From Thozetella sp. PMI_491 (taxonomy: Eukaryota; Ascomycota; Sordariomycetes; Chaetosphaeriales; Chaetosphaeriaceae): a stretch of DNA of 31,948 nucleotides. Shown here piece by piece: positions 10,008 through 20,255 of the stretch (the first letter of the stretch is position 1; the number at the start of each line of letters is the position of its first letter). Both the position numbers and the translations under genes were made by a program. The notes beneath the pieces are model-generated. The model saw only the letters and a program-made list of their open reading frames with translations, was not told the DNA's origin and did no database searches. The stretch spans positions 372,096-404,043 of the forward strand of contig MU270061.1 of the NCBI GenBank assembly GCA_021432635.1, read 5' to 3'.

Positions 10008-11083
10008 ATGTCTGTCGTAGCCGTTGCTGGAGGTACTGGTAGCATTGGTCGGACTGTTGTCGAAGAGATCGTGGCAGATGGCAAGTTCGAGGTTATTGTC
10101 TTAAGCCGAAAGGTATGATAACCCTTTGGTCAATGGTTCATTATGGTAACTCCTCGAAGCTAACAAAGCTCTTGGGCACCAGGCCGACCCCGAGTTAGAG
10201 AAGACAATCGGCGCTCGCATTATACCCGTTGACTACTCTAATGCTGCTAGTCTCGCCAAGTTACTCGAGGATAACCACGTCGGTACAGTCATTTCTGCTC
10301 TAGGTGGCCTTGACTCCCTGGAGAAGGAACGCATTCTTATTCAATCTGCCGAAATTTCCCGTGTTACCAAGCGATACATCCCCAATAACTGGGGTAACGA
10401 ATATGGCCCGGAACACGCCTGGTTTCCACTTGCTGCGGCAAAAATAGCAGTCGTTGAGGAACTGAAATCCACACAATTGGAATGGACTATGGTTGTTAAC
10501 GGGGTGTTTCTCGATTATTGGGGAATGCCGAAGATCAAAACTTACCTAAACCCATTCACCATGGTTCTTGACATCCCTGGAAAGAAAGCCGCGATTCCAG
10601 GCACCGGTGGAAAGCCTGTTGTCTTTACATACACTGGAGATGTCGGAAGATTCACAGCAAAGCTTGTGACATTGGGAAAGTGGAGTCCATCGTCGTATAT
10701 CGTGGGGGACACGCTCTCTTGGGAAGAGTTTGTGAAACTTTCCCAAGAGATTACGGGTGCGTTTAAATACAGAACCATCTAGATTCTAATAGGCTGCTTC
10801 CCTATTTTCAGAACTAACAGAGGATATTACAGGCGAGGAGTTTGAGGTCGTCCATGATTCAGTTGACCTGCTCAAGTCGGGCAAGGTCACTGAGCTCCCG
10901 AGTCATGTTTATGCCTATCAATTCTTCCCTAAAGAAGCGCTTCAACGCCTTCTGTCTCAATTCGGCCTCGTGTTTGAGCAGGGAGTGTTTGATGGTCAAT
11001 CTAAGCAGACTCTGAATAGCCTATTCCCAGAAATCAAGGCGAAGTCTGCTCGGGATGTTTTGGAAATTGGATGGAAGAGATGA
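10008..11083 (+). CDS. NmrA-like / isoflavone reductase-like NAD(P)-binding protein, 316 aa
   Basis: Atypical short-chain dehydrogenase of the NmrA/phenylcoumaran-benzylic-ether-reductase group, either a reductase or a redox-sensing regulator. The model is join(10008..10112, 10183..10756, 10812..11083). Introns of 70 and 55 bp have GTATGA...CCAG and GTGCGT...TCAG ends and keep frame. The N-terminal dinucleotide-binding loop is GGTGSIG at residues 8-14. SRK at 33-35, after the second beta strand, fits an NADPH phosphate contact. RYIPNNWGNEYGP and the KIAVVEELK helix match the central region of the family. The C-terminus (VLEIGWKR) is typical in length. All exons are clean. It could support aromatic metabolism along with the monooxygenase 2 kb away, but fungal genomes hold many such genes. 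Confidence 0.9.
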
Positions 11084-11488
11084 CGCTGTTGTCTCATTCC
11101 CAGCAAAGCTAGGCACTCAGAATCTCCTCGAACTGACTTTGGTGCTGATATATTGTCGAGAAATGTTTATTGATAACGTACTAGCATTAAGAGACTACTC
11201 ACTCATTGCCCATAGATCTGCGCGACATCGTGACATGGTCTGCGCGTAAAGAAGTTAATTGCAATGAAGGGTGGAAGGGGTCCCTTAATTGGACTGGCTG
11301 GAGGGGATGAATTTTGTGGACCGTGGACCAGTATTCAGACTCTTCACTTTCGGCGAACTGAGGAATGAAGCGCCAATCCCGAATCAGATAGCGAATAGGC
11401 ATTGGCTCTAGAAGTTGAACATGAGGCTGAAAATGGGTCGCAACCGTCTTTAACTTCTTTTCGTTTAACATGTAGCAGCATGATACTT
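11084..11488. other. Spacer between NmrA-like gene and transposase relic
   Basis: Holds the 3' end of the NmrA-like gene. A minus-strand 90-codon frame (11199-11471) is not recognised. It is not in frame with the transposase and may be sequence past the transposase break. Confidence 0.35.
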
Positions 11489-13171
11489 TTACTTTGCAAC
11501 AAAAAATAGCCTAGCACTGGGCTTAAAGTGGTTCGTATTGTATGTGTTGTCGAAACTGACGGCCTCAGGGAAACGTCTCCACATCCGGATACAGTAAGGG
11601 AACGTCCAAACGAGCCCCACCAGGCGGTCAGGCTCATCCCTGGCCACCTCGGTAACGTAAGGAATGTCCTTTTCATCGAATAACTTGATCAATGCTGCCG
11701 TAGAACCATAGCCGCCCAGATTCTCTCTGGTAACCCGAGCTCTGGCATTGTAGATATCTCTCGGAGTATAAACCGAATCTGGGAAGTGATCTCGGACAAT
11801 TCCACCAATGTCTCGTGCACGAATGCCAACCCGTCGACTGGAAGACTGGACGATCGCCTTCACAGGGCTGGTTAGTCGTCGATGGACTGGATGGGCGGCG
11901 GCGTCGGCGCTGGGCTTATGGTTGTGTTCGTGGTGTTTTGCATCTGGAAAGTGCCGGAGAGTCCACTGAAAGCCGTTCTCTGGCAAGGTCTCGGCGACAA
12001 TCTTCCACAGGCACCCCGACTTTCGAGACTTCCGTTTCCGAAGACCAGCACCCCTTCCCGGCCGTTGGGCCTCATATCGATCGCATTGAAAGACATATCG
12101 GCTCCGTTGTCCAGGCCGAATCACACCATTAGCCTTGATAATACCAAACCCACGCACCTTCGCAAAGTCATTGACTCTAGCAAAAAGCGCGTTAATCGAT
12201 AGGGCTGATTCGCCGGGAATGGGTGGATTTGGGATTGGCTCAGTAGCATTGGATCCGGAACTGGCATCGGACAATCCGTAATGTACAGACTCTTCCCCGT
12301 CAGAGGTAGGAAGCACAGAGGCCTGGGCAGAGGCCGGGACGGCTGGCTTTGTCATTGGCCGTGAAGAACTCGCTAGGGCCTTTTCCAGCGGGCGCTTTTT
12401 CTCGGCCCAGGCAGGTTCCTTTTCGTGAGCCAAGACAAGTGCAGCAGCGAGGCGTCGGTCACTTCTTGCGAGTTGGCGAGCTAATCCTAACGCAGTCGGA
12501 AGGGCTGTCATCTTTGCCATAGCTTGCATTATCCGCTCCTCTCGGCTCTGTCGACTAGTACAATGCCTTTTCTGTATTTCCTTGGCCGGATCTGGTATCA
12601 GGGTATCAATGTGTTGTAACTGTTGTCTTGGTTGATACTGGGAAGTGCAATAATCGTTCCGGAGGTACACGTCTGGTTTTCGCCACTGAACTCCTGGGAT
12701 ATCCTTGCCCATCAAGTCGTGAGGCCCGGGGAGTGAGCAGAAATGCCGGCTGAGCCATCCTGCAGGCACAGCGCTTACATCTTCCATGATGTTCTGGCAT
12801 ATTTCGAGGCATGCGTCTGAACTGCTTGACGACTGATCCGAGTTGCTCGACAAAGGCCGCGTCTGTGTTTGACTAGAGACATTGGCCGGGCTAATTGGGC
12901 TTCTACGGCGGCTTGTTAGCGGCACTGGCATTGGATGAAGGCATTGTAGAGCTTCGTGATGGGTATTGGCGATGGGTCTCGGTACAGCAACGCGACGCGA
13001 ACACAATGGGACGCGAATGGACGACAGCTCCGAAATATAGGTCACCAACTGGCAGTAATGCGGCAGAATTCGGTACGTACTCTCTCTACTAGCAGGTATG
13101 ATTTGGGCCAATAGGAGGCTGCCAAAAGTGTAGCACCCGTAAGGTGTAGCCACCCTATCAATTGCCTTCAT
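11489..13171 (-). pseudogene. FAR1/MULE-type transposase gene, C-terminally truncated (560 aa ORF)
   Basis: The reading frame has a low-complexity N-terminal half, then a FAR1-like DNA-binding region (ARVNDFAKVRGFGIIKANG, YVFQCDR, RKSRKSGCLWKI, HNH) and the linker region found before the Mutator (MULE) transposase domain. The frame ends at SFDNTYNTNHFK, exactly where the first catalytic Asp of the MULE domain lies (FDNTY-TN), followed by unrelated residues and a stop. The DDE catalytic core is therefore gone and the gene cannot encode an active transposase. The first Met at 13171 is only the most upstream one; MEDVSAVPAG further in is an alternative start. It could also be a domesticated FAR1-like DNA-binding protein, though the break inside a conserved motif argues against this. 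Confidence 0.8.
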
Positions 13172-13427
13172 TCGCTATGACGTCCACTGCGAATACGATT
13201 GCCATTTCCAGGTTCTTCAACTCTGGGCGACCTGCTGGCTTGTATTCATCGCGACACGCGCAATAATGCCGATTCAGTCCATACATCGTGGCGAAAGTTC
13301 GTTCTTCGGTACAATGGTCGCACCGTAACGTGTTCTTATTGCAAATGACTTCGCTCATGACGGACCCGGGCCATGGCCGGAGCCTGTGTTGGAGGCCCGT
13401 ATCTAACCACATCCGGTAACTACCCAT
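13158..13427 (-). pseudogene. Cys/His zinc-finger-like ORF beside the transposase relic
   Basis: An 89-codon frame upstream of the transposase relic contains LRCDHCTEERTFATMYGLNRHYCAC, spaced like a degenerate BED- or C2H2-type finger (CxxC then H-x-C-x-C). Its apparent start lies inside the TIR at 13398-13427, so the true 5' end was probably replaced by the TIR element. It may have been a 5' exon of the transposase-like gene; I could not find a clean splice. Confidence 0.35.
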
Positions 13428-13952
13428 TTAGGTGTGGCGGTGCCAGCCACAGCTAAAAATCGCCTGCACCAACATCGCTCGTCCTTAGCCAGTAAGTAAG
13501 CAAGCCAGCGTATGAGGGAGCCTTTTCACCCTGGCTGTAGTCGAAGTTGTACCGACGATGCTCGCCAGTGGCCGAGTCGCGGTTCTTCGACCTCATTTTA
13601 AGATCGAGAAGTCTAGTTGCTAGCTGTGTATGGCGAGAGCTTCATACGCCTCCTCGAACGACGAGTATAGGTACGGATTGGTGGGGATATTGTCTTGCTG
13701 CGAGGTTTGCAGGGGAAGGTGATGAACGGCTTCGTCGACGGCCGTTTCAGTATCGGAAAATGGGGTGGCCATGGCGCGCCCTGGTATACGGGCTACGGTA
13801 TCTGGGAATAGCTTCAATTGTGGGCGGTGCCAGTCGTTGCTTGACTGGCTTGCTTACTGGCTGAGGGCGAGCGATGTCGGCGCCGGCGATTTTTGGCTGT
13901 GGCTGGCACCGCCACTCCCAAATGGGTAGTTACCGGATGTGGTTAGATACGG
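13398..13952. mobile_element. 555-bp TIR element derived from a MULE-type transposon
   Basis: The left arm (13398-13511) starts CGTATCTAACCACATCCGG. The right arm (about 13842-13952) is its reverse complement over about 110 bp with scattered differences. Long TIRs are typical of Mutator-like elements. Inside, a minus-strand frame (13620-13817) ends SSFEEAYEALAIHS, resembling the N-terminus of fungal MULE transposases just before the FAR1 region, and then stops. The unit looks like an internal-deletion derivative that kept the transposase start. No matching 9-10 bp target duplication is visible. Confidence 0.75.
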
Positions 13953-14010
13953 TAAAATCCATACGGTCGATTTAACGGGGTCGCTCATCAAGCGTGCCTG
14001 GTAAATCGCC

Positions 14011-14130
14011 CTAGACCACATCCAGTAGTTACCACATTTGGCCTAGCCATATCAGCCACAGCTAAAATTAGCTGGCGCCGACATCACTGGTCCTCGGCCG
14101 CCAAGTCAGTCAGTCAGCCAGTCAACTGGC
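14011..14130. repeat. Third, solitary copy of the MULE-type TIR
   Basis: Same orientation as the left arm at 13398. Shared text includes GACCACATCCAGTAGTTACC, CAGCCACAGCTAAAA and GCCGACATC. It ends in an AGTC/AGCC tandem stretch. It lies 58 bp beyond the 555-bp element, so a second element was truncated or nested here. Confidence 0.7.
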
Positions 14131-14376
14131 AGTAAAGTAAACAAAGCAATTGAAGCCATTCCAAGATGGCTGACAATGTCTGCTGCTGCCTTATGATGCC
14201 CTTCTCGTTCTGGATCTTGCTTGCACTTGGGCCACTGTTCTGTGGTCCCGCCACTGGTGGAACCGGACGTCAGGCTTCCTGCTCCTTGTCACAACCTCGC
14301 TCCTCTGCGCTCGGCGCGTCTTTCCGGCTTGCGACTATATTATACTTGGTGTAGGGCGGGGCTATCATTAGTGAGG
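14131..14376. other. Gap between TIR copy and kinase relic
   Basis: A 62-codon plus frame (14166-14354) begins MADNVCCCLMMPFSFWILLALG and looks signal-peptide-like, but it is short and unsupported. Nothing else is seen. Confidence 0.3.
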
Positions 14377-16731
14377 CTATCTGGGTTTTGCTCTGACCGT
14401 CTTGAATCTTGGCTCGCTTACGCGGCGATTCCGAATGAATAAATCGTAACACTCCTGCCCGTCGCGACTGATTTTGACATAATGCCCCATTTTAGTAAGG
14501 CGTTTCTGTAGAATCTGCAAGTTAATAATGTTGTCGTCGGCGACAAGTACGGTGAGCTGTGGCGCTCCGGGTGTTTGAGTACCCTCTTCCGTAGAGTCGC
14601 TAACGATAGACGGGGAAATGCGCCGTTTCAGCCTCTGATCTGAAGAGGCTAGAGCATCATGGACATCGGTGCTGCTACCTCCTCGCGTTAGAGAAGAAGG
14701 CAGCTCTCTTGGGGGCATCGAAAGTGATGGAAGGGGGGGTGCATCGCGCTCAACCGCAAGTGGAATCTTAAAATCCATAACGGGAGACCGTATAGGGTCT
14801 GCGATGATAAATGGAAGGTCAAGAGTGAAGACGGAGCCTTGACCCTTGGTAGAGGAGATAGTAAGCTGGCCCTTCCGGTTGTTGACGTATCTTGTCACAA
14901 TAGACCCACACCAGCATGGACTCCACTCTGGGTACTCATTAACGTTGCAGTCGGTTGTTCGTCGAAGTCCTCATCAGGAATCTGTTCAAGCTCTTGGAAC
15001 AAATCATCGAGCTCCCGCCTGGTCAAGCCGATGCTAGTATCGCGCACTGCAACTCTCACTACGCAGTCCTTGCCCCTGGTTAAGGGCTGGCTCCATTCTA
15101 CTGTCACTTCACCTTGCGCGGTGTGCATTACCGCGTTGACCACGAGAACTGAGATTGCTCGTTGGAAGCGCGCCGGATCGCCTCTCACTTTTTGTGCCGC
15201 ACTAGGATCGGCAGACATTGTTAACTGAATGCCATTTCTTTCCGCATGGTCTCTAAGCGGACTTAGAATGGCCTCAAGGCAGGTGGCGATGCCAAAAGGC
15301 TCACTAAGTTCGGAGGATGATCCGGCTGTGCTGCCTGTAAGATGAAGCAAGTCATCTATGACAAAAAGCAAGGATCTTGACGCTGCATGTGACATCGCTA
15401 GCGTCTGCCTTGTGATATCGTCGAGCGGCCTTTCAAGAGCAATCTCAAGGTAGTTGATGACAGCATTGAGCGGCGTGCGCACTGCGCAAGTAGTCAGTTG
15501 GAGGGTATATAGGACCAGTAAATTGATATAGCGTACCTTGATGGGAGCTATCGCGCAGGAGAAGCTGTTTAGTTCTGGTTTCTTCCTTCTCTTTCTAGAT
15601 CCGAACAAAATTTCTGTAAATTACCTGAGCCATAGCGGCTGTGTTGACTAAATTCACGCGTCTGATGTTAATTCCCTCCCTGCTAATTAATGGGGCAGAT
15701 GTAGACAATCAGAAATCCTTGGCAGAGAGCTTTGTTGTGGTACTCACGTTGTGCTCGTGTCCACTCCTTGCTCGTATCCCGTACGACCTCAGTCCATTTG
15801 GCAAAGCTCTTCCTAGGTTCTAGAGTCGTAGTGGCCGACTTTAGGTGTGGGTTCCCGGCCCAGTGGACTTCTCTACGCTGCTCCTTCCGGAAAAAGAAGA
15901 CAAAGTCGAGAGATGTGGAGGATAGTGGAATACACATGACCCCTGCAATAGAACTGAAGCTACCAGGAGGCTCAATATCTTGATAATCAGAGGAAATCTT
16001 GCTGCTGGTGGTAATCTGAGTCGGCTTTCGGAAGCAGAAGTATTTCGAAAGTGTAAGAACCTCGGAATAGGATGTCAACTTTCCAATAGATCGGGCCTCT
16101 CCATTAAGAACAAAGAGCCCGCAGTCCGCCCCAAATAATTTCAAGAGCTCGTCAGATGATGCCGTGATGAATCGGCCAGGATCTCTGCCGTTGTCCATCG
16201 TGTCAAGGACCTTGAGAACCTGCAGCCTGTCGGCGCTCAGAAGCTTTTCCAGGCAGGCTGATGCTGCCACTCCGATGAAGAAGCAGAGCTCCCGAGCTCT
16301 AAAAGGGAACTCTGGTAGCAGTTGGTCCATAGGAGTGGCATGCGATCAGGCCCCACAGGCTTCCACCGCATTCGAGAGACATTGACATAGAAGACTGAAC
16401 ACCCATGTTCGCAAGGTACTTGAGGTGGATTGGGGACATTGCCCGAAGATAGGAGTGTGTGAGGTCGAGGGGTCTCGAAATATCCGAGCGATCCCGCCCA
16501 ACGAGCCTCGAGGTTGGCTCGGTGCGGTCAAAAAGAACACGAACTTTGTTGATCATGTACAATTACTTTGGCCTTCCTCATGCCTGCCGGCATTTTCATT
16601 CGACTCCCCCTTCGATTGAGTGAGTCCATGGCTCTGAAAGAGGGTGCGGGCCAGTAGCATCGGTACCCTGTGGGGCCATGCCAAGGAATCAGCGTACTGA
16701 CTATCGTCCTAGGACCGCGAAAGGCCGACAT
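14377..16731 (-). pseudogene. Fungal phytochrome (FphA-type) hybrid histidine kinase relic
   Basis: FphA-type kinases sense red light with a bilin bound to the GAF domain. Reading right to left: a damaged GAF piece (IVSTLIPWH), PHY-type text (MINKVRVLFDR, LTHSYLRAMSPIHLKYLANM, LWGLIACHSYG), FRARELCFFIGVAASACLEKL, then the kinase. The phospho-His is intact in SSHQ-VRTPLNAVINYLE, split by a 55-bp intron (15482-15536). Further introns bring in AQ-PAMAQ and KEKEETRTKQLLLRD. The N-box (VVNAVMH), a G1 box reading DTSIG and an FQELEQ box follow. At least three frame changes are visible: near 16565, near 16305 (TTTT) and near 14905 in the G2 box. The receiver domain keeps VADDN but ends before the phospho-Asp. 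No PAS domain or bilin-binding part survives. Frameshifts plus loss at both ends make this a pseudogene. Confidence 0.85.
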
Positions 16732-17349
16732 ACATAGGCTGTCCTAGCCGCCCTTGGAGTTGGATCTCAAGTTGGATACGTCACTAGGTGACTGCCTGGT
16801 ATTTGCCCCCGAGGCAGTCAGTGGCATTACGTAACAGGGAGACAGCAGTCACAGCTATAAATAGCTGTGACAGCTGCAATAGATAGAAGAAATTATCATC
16901 ACTTATTCTCAGTTCAGAGTTCCAATCGGGAAGGCCTCTTACTGCCATACTTGTTGTGGCGAACAGCGACATGTTACACATTCGGCTGCAGGGGATAAAT
17001 GCAGGAATTCGCTGGTCCTCGACGTGGTAGTCTGGACTGGTTACCATTAGCATCCTATATGCCCACATTTCAACTGCCCCTATGACTCTGATTCCAAGGC
17101 CATGGTTCAACCACAAGTTTGTGTATAAATTGTGTGTTGCGTTCAATATACCCTACTTTAGCTCAACAATCTACCCGATCTATGTCGTTATAATCTGCAA
17201 AAATCTTGCCAAGTCATCAAATCAAGCCAGAGCAAGCCCTGATGTGAAAAGAAAAAAAAACGGTCGCCTGCCATCTTCTTTCAGATTTTCCGTGAACTAG
17301 AGAGCGACCGTGACACTAGAATATTCGAATCATGCTCAGGAACGCCTGT
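16732..17349. other. AT-rich spacer without a recognised gene
   Basis: A 120-codon minus frame (16784-17146) is present but matches nothing I know and has no supportive features. The stretch otherwise separates the phytochrome relic from the bHLH gene and includes the latter's 3' flank. Confidence 0.4.
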
Positions 17350-18114
17350 CTATCCGCACCGCGGGATAAACTTAAAACTGGAGCTCATCATGTAGTTAAT
17401 GGTTGCCATCATACCCTGCTTCTCATGCGTCATTTGTTTCAACCTCTCCTCAAATTCCCCAATGCGTTGGAATGCAAGGTCTAAGATGTCGCCTTTGCTT
17501 AGTCGGGTAGCTCGAGCCTGTGATGTGCTAAGATCCAAATTGCGACCAGTATCTAGACGCTCAAGCAGTAGCTCAAATTTTCCATTTAATCGATTCCGAT
17601 ATCGCCGCTCCACGTGATTATGGCTTCGTCGGCGTGCCGCAGCTTCGGATCCGGGCGACCCAGACGTACAGTTAGGCGGCTGTACATTCGGGATCCTAAC
17701 CGCACTTCTATCTTTGCTACGGGAACATTTTCTCACACCCTGGAGATTCGTGGGTGACTTGCGCTTAGTCGGTTTAGCTTGGCACCTAGTCATCCCCAGT
17801 TCAATGGAATGCTGTTCAGTGGTGTATTCCACGTCGGCTAGCTCTAGATAAGTGGCGGATAGTTGGAAATTCCCTCTCATGGCGCCCGGGGTAGGTACTG
17901 GCTTGCAGCTTAGAGACTTTGAATCCCAGAAATGAATCTTGTCGTAGCAAGTTGGAATAGGTTCTGCCCACCAAGAGCCGTCCGAAAGACCCAGAATATC
18001 AAGCTCATGCTGGACCACAGCACTGGAGCCGAAACTATCCTCGGATTGGAAGAGAGCTTGTATGTAGTCTTGACCCAACGGCCACGAAGGAGAAGAGGTC
18101 GAGCGGTTCATCAT
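17350..18114 (-). CDS. SREBP-type bHLH transcription factor, 254 aa
   Basis: Single-exon nuclear factor. The basic region starts at residue 161 (RRRSHNHVERRYRNRLNGKF): His165, Glu169 and Arg173 are the E-box contact residues, and Tyr172 replaces the Arg of ordinary bHLH proteins, the hallmark of SREBP-like members. A loop of about 20 residues (NLDLSTSQARATR) precedes helix 2 (LSKGDILDLAFQRIGEFEERL, about 205-225) and a short leucine-spaced tail. There is no membrane segment after the bHLH, so it is not a membrane-tethered SREBP; it resembles the small fungal bHLH regulators of secondary metabolism or development. Two adjacent ATG codons start at 18114. The N-terminal 150 residues are acidic to Ser/Pro-rich and may activate transcription. 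The frame is clean. Confidence 0.88.
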   Translation of the reverse strand: MMNRSTSSPSWPLGQDYIQALFQSEDSFGSSAVVQHELDILGLSDGSWWAEPIPTCYDKIHFWDSKSLSCKPVPTPGAMRGNFQLSATYLELADVEYTTEQHSIELGMTRCQAKPTKRKSPTNLQGVRKCSRSKDRSAVRIPNVQPPNCTSGSPGSEAAARRRSHNHVERRYRNRLNGKFELLLERLDTGRNLDLSTSQARATRLSKGDILDLAFQRIGEFEERLKQMTHEKQGMMATINYMMSSSFKFIPRCG

Positions 18115-19734
18115 ATGCTATGACAACCAAGCCATGCCAGCAGGGAAGAGCAGGGTTGGAAGAAGGCAGCACCCTGGATCGATGTGCTGTGGAATAGTGA
18201 GCATAGAAGTGATGATGACCTAGGTATGTAGACAACCAAGGTTTACGACAGATCTATGACGCCCAGATACTCGTACCTCCTTAAATAGAGAATGCTATGT
18301 AACGAAGGAGCAGACTGAGACCAAAGGCCGCACATGGTCAAAACGCGGCGCCGCCGCACCCGTGTAACCATACCTCAATTGGTTTGAGGTGGTGGTCTTT
18401 TGGGACCGGTCTAGACACAATTAGCTTCCTGCAAGATAATCCTTCTTTCCCCTGTCCACCAAGGGCCCTCGACAGGTGCAGCTAAAGCATCAGAATGAAT
18501 GTGCAATGACATTACAGCATAGGCCACATGTTTTCTGTGGCCACTCGACCAATAAGGGGAAAGTCTATGGCGGGCAACACCACGCTTGCTTTGCGCCTCC
18601 CCCCTCTCTTTCCCCCCGCCCTCTCTTTCCCCCCGCCCTCTCTTTCCCCATACTCCATCTCCAAGTAGAAGTACACCGAATCCGAATACCCGGCAGGGGG
18701 GCCGGGGGCATGCGAGCTGTTCGCGATTCGCGTCGATGGTTCCAACCCAACACTCGCATCACTCGGATCACATCCACGATTGCCTGCGATCCGTGAGGGG
18801 CGCGCACTCGTCCCGGGCGTGTTGCGCGCAGAGTACCTCTTCGCTGGTTTGCTAGACACATCGGGGTTCGGTCGGGCGTGCGAGCACATCTTGACAGCTT
18901 TGTACCGAACTCGCAGAGCATAGGCGTACTGCTATGCCCTCACCATTCCAATACTTACAGTGCATTGCTAGCCGAGCTAGCCAACGGCGGGCCTCCGCTG
19001 CTGAGAAATTGTGCGCCCGGCTCGGGATGCCTGCTGCGCTGGGAGAGTCATGAACTAATCTGACGACATTGTCCTTATCTGATCCCCGTCGAGAGCCATG
19101 GAACAAGAACGGGACCAAGCCGGCGGAGAGACGAACCCAATCGACAGCACCGGATAGTGTTTACTGTCGCTCAACGGCAGCGGCTTGCCAGAGCTGTCAA
19201 GGCTCTACGTTTTGAATCGCGCCATAGTGCGGCTGAACAGCGAACGCCAGGATCAGGGAAGTATGGAAAATGAGGTCTAGCCCGATGAAGATGCCTAGAC
19301 CATCACATCTCAGAAGCAAATCCAAATTCCTCCAGGGATCAAGTCAACTGATAACCACTACTGAGCTGAGTGATCAGGTCTCCACATCCGCGGGGAGGCT
19401 TGTGTTACCAGTCTCTGATTGGCAGGTATGGTGCGTCTGAATCGCCTGACGCACTCCCATTTCCAAAATATTGAATACCCTGCAAGCAGCTGAGACATCA
19501 CGACTCCCACGCGACTTTGAAACAGGAAGCCGGTTTGAGAGACAGTTTTCAGGTCTCGGGTGTCTCCGTCAGCAACGAATAGTGGCAACTTTGTCAATCC
19601 CCTCCAATCTTTCCAAGCTCCTGTGGCTACATACCTCTCCACCGTTCGACTAGCTCAAGTGTCGAGAGAAAAATCCCACCTCTGCAAGGTGGGGGGGTGC
19701 GCCGGGCTTGATCTGCCCCCAACGGGGGCAAGGG
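18115..19734. other. Promoter of the bHLH gene and 1.5 kb of gene-poor sequence
   Basis: The first 300 bp or so are the 5' flank of the minus-strand bHLH gene. Several frames of 80-125 codons on both strands overlap one another and show no family resemblance. Near 19674-19730 two GC-rich hairpins sit back to back: CCCACCT/AGGTGGG and TGCCCCC/GGGGGCA with a three-base loop. Both lie just before repeat copy B. Confidence 0.4.
18601..18649. repeat. 17-bp minisatellite, about three copies
   Basis: Units of GCCCTCTCTTTCCCCCC occur in tandem with only the first base of copy one different and the last copy shortened. The tract is a pure pyrimidine strand, interrupted only by the G of each unit. Confidence 0.85.
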
Positions 19735-20118
19735 GGGTTAAGACATGACAAGATAATAGGTTCTCGACGGAATCATCAGGAGCTATACGAGTTGCCGCCA
19801 TGGGCCACCTGCAGCGCCCCAAAAGCATACTTATGTATAGATCAGGAGATAATTACAGCTCACGGTGACGGCGGTTCACGAAGCATCCGGCTTTCCAGAT
19901 AGTAGGACGGGCAGAGGCTTGGCTCCGGACCCGTGTGGCGTCCGGGACCTATACGTAGATCGACTGGATCTTGGTGCCTGGGCAACTTCAAATGGTCCGA
20001 GGGCCCTTCTCATGGTGTGATGTGCAACTGGGAATTTTAAACGCGGAGACTGAGCCTAATCACATTCATCTATTGGCGTCTAATATTGAGCATATAAAGC
20101 CCCTGACGGTGACGATCG
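19735..20118 (+). repeat. Dispersed repeat, copy B (about 385 bp)
   Basis: Aligns with copy C over its whole length: GACAAGATAATAGG, ATACGAGTTGCCGCC, TATGTATAGATCAGGAGATAA, ACCTATACGTA, ATCGACTGGATCTT, GATGTGCAAC and CATATAAAGCC. It has an insertion-like difference near 19800. No coding frame is conserved between copies. CATATAAAGCC near the 3' end resembles a promoter TATA, so a solo LTR is possible, but clear TG/CA termini and target duplications were not found. Confidence 0.8.
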
Positions 20119-20255
20119 AACATGGTACTAAGGATAAGGCATGCTTACCTTTATGTCTCTCTCTGGTTTCCTACACAGACCTCCAGACTCTAATTCACAA
20201 GAGAACCTATCAAAGTCGAGATATAGTTTAGCCTGAATGATAAACTTCCGGTACA

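Noticed and set aside
13398..14130. CRISPR-like reading of the three TIR copies
   Set aside because: Only three long, mixed-orientation copies with unequal spacing in a eukaryotic sequence; they are transposon ends.
16784..17146. 120-codon minus frame between the phytochrome relic and bHLH gene
   Set aside because: AT-rich, odd composition, no motif; likely chance.
18476..18921. Several overlapping frames around the pyrimidine minisatellite
   Set aside because: Open only because of low-complexity sequence; no conserved text.
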